Assembly (NCBI RefSeq): GCF_005233875.1
Contig: NZ_SZPZ01000004.1
Location: 1,204,376-1,268,375, forward strand
Source of the DNA: Kribbella jiaozuonensis
GTDB taxonomy: Bacteria; Actinomycetota; Actinomycetes; Propionibacteriales; Kribbellaceae
DNA length: 64,000 nt
Direction of reading: 5' to 3'
The translations under genes and the position numbers were made by a program. Within the stretch, counting starts at the first letter, position 1; each line of letters starts with the position of its first letter. The notes under the pieces were generated by a model. It was not told where the DNA came from. It worked only from the letters and a program-made list of their open reading frames with translations, and did no database searches. This document shows positions 62,047 to 64,000 of this stretch, one piece after another.

Positions 62047-62694
62047 ATGGCTTCCTGGCTGCTCCGCGCCCAGTGGTCGCACCGTGACGAGTCCGTCGAG
62101 CATCGCGCACTCCGCGTCGGCCGTACGCTGACCGCGGTCGCCGTCGCGTTCCCGGATGTCCACAACTGGACCCAGGACGAGCGCTGGGGGTACCACGTCC
62201 TCGAGGCCGACGCCTCGACTCCGCTGCAGGAGATGGTCGAGGCCACCACGAAGGTGCTCGCGAACGGCACGAGCACGACGCGTCTACACCTGCAGAGCAC
62301 TGGTGAGCTGCCGTGGCTGTTCGATCTGTCCATGGGCGGGACGATGACCACCATCTCCGACCAGCTCACTCTGCACTGGAGCGACGAGGATGCGCTGAGG
62401 CAGTCGGAGCGCTTCGCCCAGGTACTGCGTGCGGTCGTCACGATCTGGGAGCCCGACTGGGCCAGCATCGCCGACACAGAGCTCGCCGCCGCGGCCGGCG
62501 TCTTCCGTCGCGGCATCCCGATGATGGGCTGGCTGACGTACGTCCGCGGCATGGTGGCGGGCGCGCCCGGCATCGACATCACGCTCACGCCGTACGAACG
62601 CGGCACCCTGCTCCAGGCGCCGGTCTCCCCCATCGACCTGACGCCGGTTCACATCTGCGCCGCAGCCGCACTGGTCGGGATCGCGCCCGAGTAG
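62047..62694 (+). CDS. hypothetical protein, Imm52-like immunity family (tentative)
   Basis: The ATG follows GGAGG at 6 bases. The 215-residue protein opens WLLRAQWSHRDESVEHRALR and continues with PDVHNWTQDERWGYHV, a pattern I associate with Imm52-type immunity proteins; the end (TPYERGTLLQAPVSPIDLTPVHICAAAAL) fits an alpha/beta fold. No toxin gene is adjacent, so it could be an orphan. Confidence in the gene is high but in the family low. Confidence 0.6.
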   Translation: MASWLLRAQWSHRDESVEHRALRVGRTLTAVAVAFPDVHNWTQDERWGYHVLEADASTPLQEMVEATTKVLANGTSTTRLHLQSTGELPWLFDLSMGGTMTTISDQLTLHWSDEDALRQSERFAQVLRAVVTIWEPDWASIADTELAAAAGVFRRGIPMMGWLTYVRGMVAGAPGIDITLTPYERGTLLQAPVSPIDLTPVHICAAAALVGIAPE

Positions 62695-62698
62695 ACGG

Positions 62699-63178
62699 CT
62701 AACTGGTCACCACGAGGTGTCGGTCCCAGCGCTGGACCTCTTCAGCCGTCGGCACCTCAAACATGGCGCTCCACTCCTCCAGCTCCGCCCGGCTGACCTT
62801 GAACGTCGCAGCCGGCAGGTCCGCATTCCGCTCCTCCAGCCGCTCCCACAGCGTCTGCAGCGGAAGATCCAGTACGACGATCTCCGCGCTGGCACCCAAC
62901 TGTTGCGCCCGTGTCCGGAACAGATCGCGCTCCTCCTCGGACCAGCAGCCGTAGTCGAGAATCACGTCGACCCCGAGCTCGAGTGCCCTCGCGGCAACAC
63001 CCCAGAGCATCTCTGACTCCAACACCCATCTGCGTCCATTCACCTCACTGGTGTGGAACAGGGCTTCCACCCACTCGTCCGGCGTCAACCGAATCGCTTT
63101 GCGCTCCTCCTCGAGTCGGCGAGCCCAGGACGTCTTGCCGGCACCTGGCAATCCCACAATCAACACCATCACAGCCAC
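62699..63178 (-). CDS. P-loop kinase (AAA_33/zeta-toxin-like)
   Basis: The 159-residue protein has Walker A IVGLPGAGKTSWAR near residue 7 and LTPDEWVEALF, the substrate-binding DE pattern after the first helix. VILDYGCWSEEERDLFR is the Walker B-like strand. Small kinases of this type phosphorylate nucleosides, sugars or antibiotics; zeta toxins share the fold. It is a solitary gene, convergent with the preceding immunity-like gene. Confidence 0.85.
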   Translation of the reverse strand: MAVMVLIVGLPGAGKTSWARRLEEERKAIRLTPDEWVEALFHTSEVNGRRWVLESEMLWGVAARALELGVDVILDYGCWSEEERDLFRTRAQQLGASAEIVVLDLPLQTLWERLEERNADLPAATFKVSRAELEEWSAMFEVPTAEEVQRWDRHLVVTS

Positions 63179-63250
63179 GCACAGATCCTAAGTGGCCGGA
63201 TGTCCGATCTGTTCAAGACGCGGTGGGTGCCGCGGAGGCATGGTCGAACT

Positions 63251-63529
63251 ATGCCAACGAAGCAACCTAGTGATCTGACCAGCCTGATGAACGTGGGCGC
63301 CGCGGTAGCCGGCTATCTCGGGCGCGTTGGGATCACCCAGGTCGACGATCTGGCGGGCCGGGATCCCTTCGAGATCTACGAAACGCTCTGCGAACGGGAC
63401 GGCGTACGCCACGACCCATGCCTACTGGACACGATCATGTCGGCCACAGACCAGGCCAACGGCAATCCAGCCCGCCCGTGGTGGTCCTACACGCCCCAGC
63501 GCAAGCAGCTCCTGGAGGGCCGGCCCTAG
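63251..63529 (+). CDS. helix-hairpin-helix protein, Cdd1-like
   Basis: The 92-residue protein contains LMNVGAAVAGYLGRVGITQVDD, a helix-hairpin-helix motif, then LAGRDPFEIYETLCERDGVR and DPCLLDTIMSATDQANG. This is the pattern of the pathogenicity-locus Cdd1/DUF4332-like small proteins. It probably contacts nucleic acid non-specifically. I start at ATG 63251; it is divergent from the kinase gene. Confidence 0.8.
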   Translation: MPTKQPSDLTSLMNVGAAVAGYLGRVGITQVDDLAGRDPFEIYETLCERDGVRHDPCLLDTIMSATDQANGNPARPWWSYTPQRKQLLEGRP

Positions 63530-63565
63530 GCGCAAGGCACCTGCCTGGAAACTGGTCATACATAT

Positions 63566-63599
63566 GTTAAGGGCCACCCCTAGTGGGGTGGCCCTTAAC
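63566..63599 (-). terminator. terminator of the rRNA operon
   Basis: A perfect 15-bp stem (GTTAAGGGCCACCCC and its complement) with a TAGT loop lies just past the 5S gene, read on the minus strand. It is also positioned to stop transcription from the helix-hairpin-helix gene. Confidence 0.9.
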
Positions 63600-63608
63600 A
63601 GTGTGAAT

Positions 63609-63725
63609 GTCCGGCGGCGTCCTACTCTCCCACGACCTCCCGGTCGCAGTACCATCGGCGCTGGCGGGCTTAACTTCCAGGTTCGGAATGGAGACTGGGT
63701 GTTTCCCCGACGCTATGGCCACCGA
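63609..63725 (-). rRNA. rrf: 5S ribosomal RNA
   Basis: The minus strand reads CGGTGGCCATAGCGTCGGGG at its start, then CCATTCCGAACCTGGAAG and GGGAGAGTAGGACGCCGCC at the end, all diagnostic of bacterial 5S rRNA. Length is about 117 bases. It follows the 23S gene in the same orientation. Confidence 0.96.
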
Positions 63726-63892
63726 AACAATATGAGAACACTATCAACCAACACAGACCACAAACCCCCTGAGGGATCTGGTTGCTGGGGTGACCGTATT
63801 CCGGGAACCGTACAGTGAACGCGAACATCAGTTACATAGCGCAGGCTCGTAGTCGTTTGACAACCGTCCTCTATGGAGGGGGTTGTGTGTGT
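63726..63892 (-). other. 23S-5S spacer
   Basis: The ~167-base transcribed spacer between the 23S and 5S genes contains no tRNA that I can see. Complementary stretches near each mature end (for example the CCCCCTCCATAGAGGACGG side) suit RNase III processing. Confidence 0.7.
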
Positions 63893-64000
63893 GACAAGCC
63901 CTCGGCCTATTAGTACCAGTCAGCTCCACACCTTGCGGCGCTTCCACTTCTGGCCTATCAACCCAGTGGTCTACTGGGGGCCTTACCCGGTTAACCCGGT
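63893..64000 (-). rRNA. rrl: 23S ribosomal RNA, 3' end (partial)
   Basis: The minus strand ends with GGTACTAATAGGCCGAGGGC, the conserved 23S 3' terminus, after CAGTAGACCACTGGGTTGAT. The gene continues beyond the right edge of the window. The 3' boundary is approximate. Confidence 0.95.

Noticed and set aside
63726..63892. Possible tRNA in the 23S-5S spacer
   Set aside because: No cloverleaf or T-loop sequence could be found.

Overview
The window looks like chromosome of a high-GC actinomycete. GC is high throughout, GTG starts are frequent, genes are often joined by 4-base ATGA/GTGA overlaps, and there is an AfsR/SARP regulator, many ABC importers and several Tat- or lipobox-type exported proteins. 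The gene style resembles Kribbella or another Nocardioidaceae-like soil genus, but that is inference. No 16S is present; only the 3' end of a 23S gene and a full 5S gene lie at the right edge.

Layout. 1-6.7 kb is an accessory stretch: the C-terminal part of a DUF3427 helicase, an overlapping HTH-TPR regulator / YdcF / WbqC operon, a run of micro-genes, and a polymorphic-toxin-like nuclease next to a YezG-type immunity gene. 7.0-13.9 kb is a sugar catabolic locus: a GntR-HutC regulator diverges from a Tat-lipoprotein/two-permease ABC importer, a NagB-like protein, a GH4 glycosidase and an amino-sugar kinase. The importer has no ATPase gene of its own. 14-25.4 kb holds mixed genes: aldo/keto reductase, LysR, AfsR-like regulator, GNAT, L,D-transpeptidase, GH13 glucosidase, and a histidine kinase with two response regulators, one carrying an apparent one-base frameshift.

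25.5-35.0 kb is a nine-gene minus-strand operon: peptide/nickel-type ABC importer, aldehyde dehydrogenase, SDR, amidase and a degenerate sigma factor fused to SnoaL. A divergent FadR-type regulator and a clean operator dyad sit upstream. 35.9-39.0 kb encodes a receiver/thioredoxin-fold/flavoprotein fusion followed by a CRP-domain histidine kinase, which looks like a redox-signalling pair. 39-46.6 kb contains a RING/TerD-like protein, an MFS transporter, a small tandem-repeat peptide gene (GNDWF repeats), a diguanylate cyclase and an MDR oxidoreductase. 46.7-54 kb contains a SNF2 helicase/SWIM pair, a lipoprotein, a DUF1801 protein, an SGNH esterase and a TrmH-type rRNA methyltransferase with a structured leader.

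54.3-59.9 kb is the most striking unit: four tightly overlapped genes for a condensin-like (Mks/MukB/JetC-style) SMC ATPase and three partners. No JetD/MksG nuclease is adjacent, and two near-identical DnaA-box-like repeats precede the operon. The remainder holds a GH76 mannanase, an immunity-like protein, a P-loop kinase, a helix-hairpin-helix protein and the tail of an rRNA operon with its terminator.
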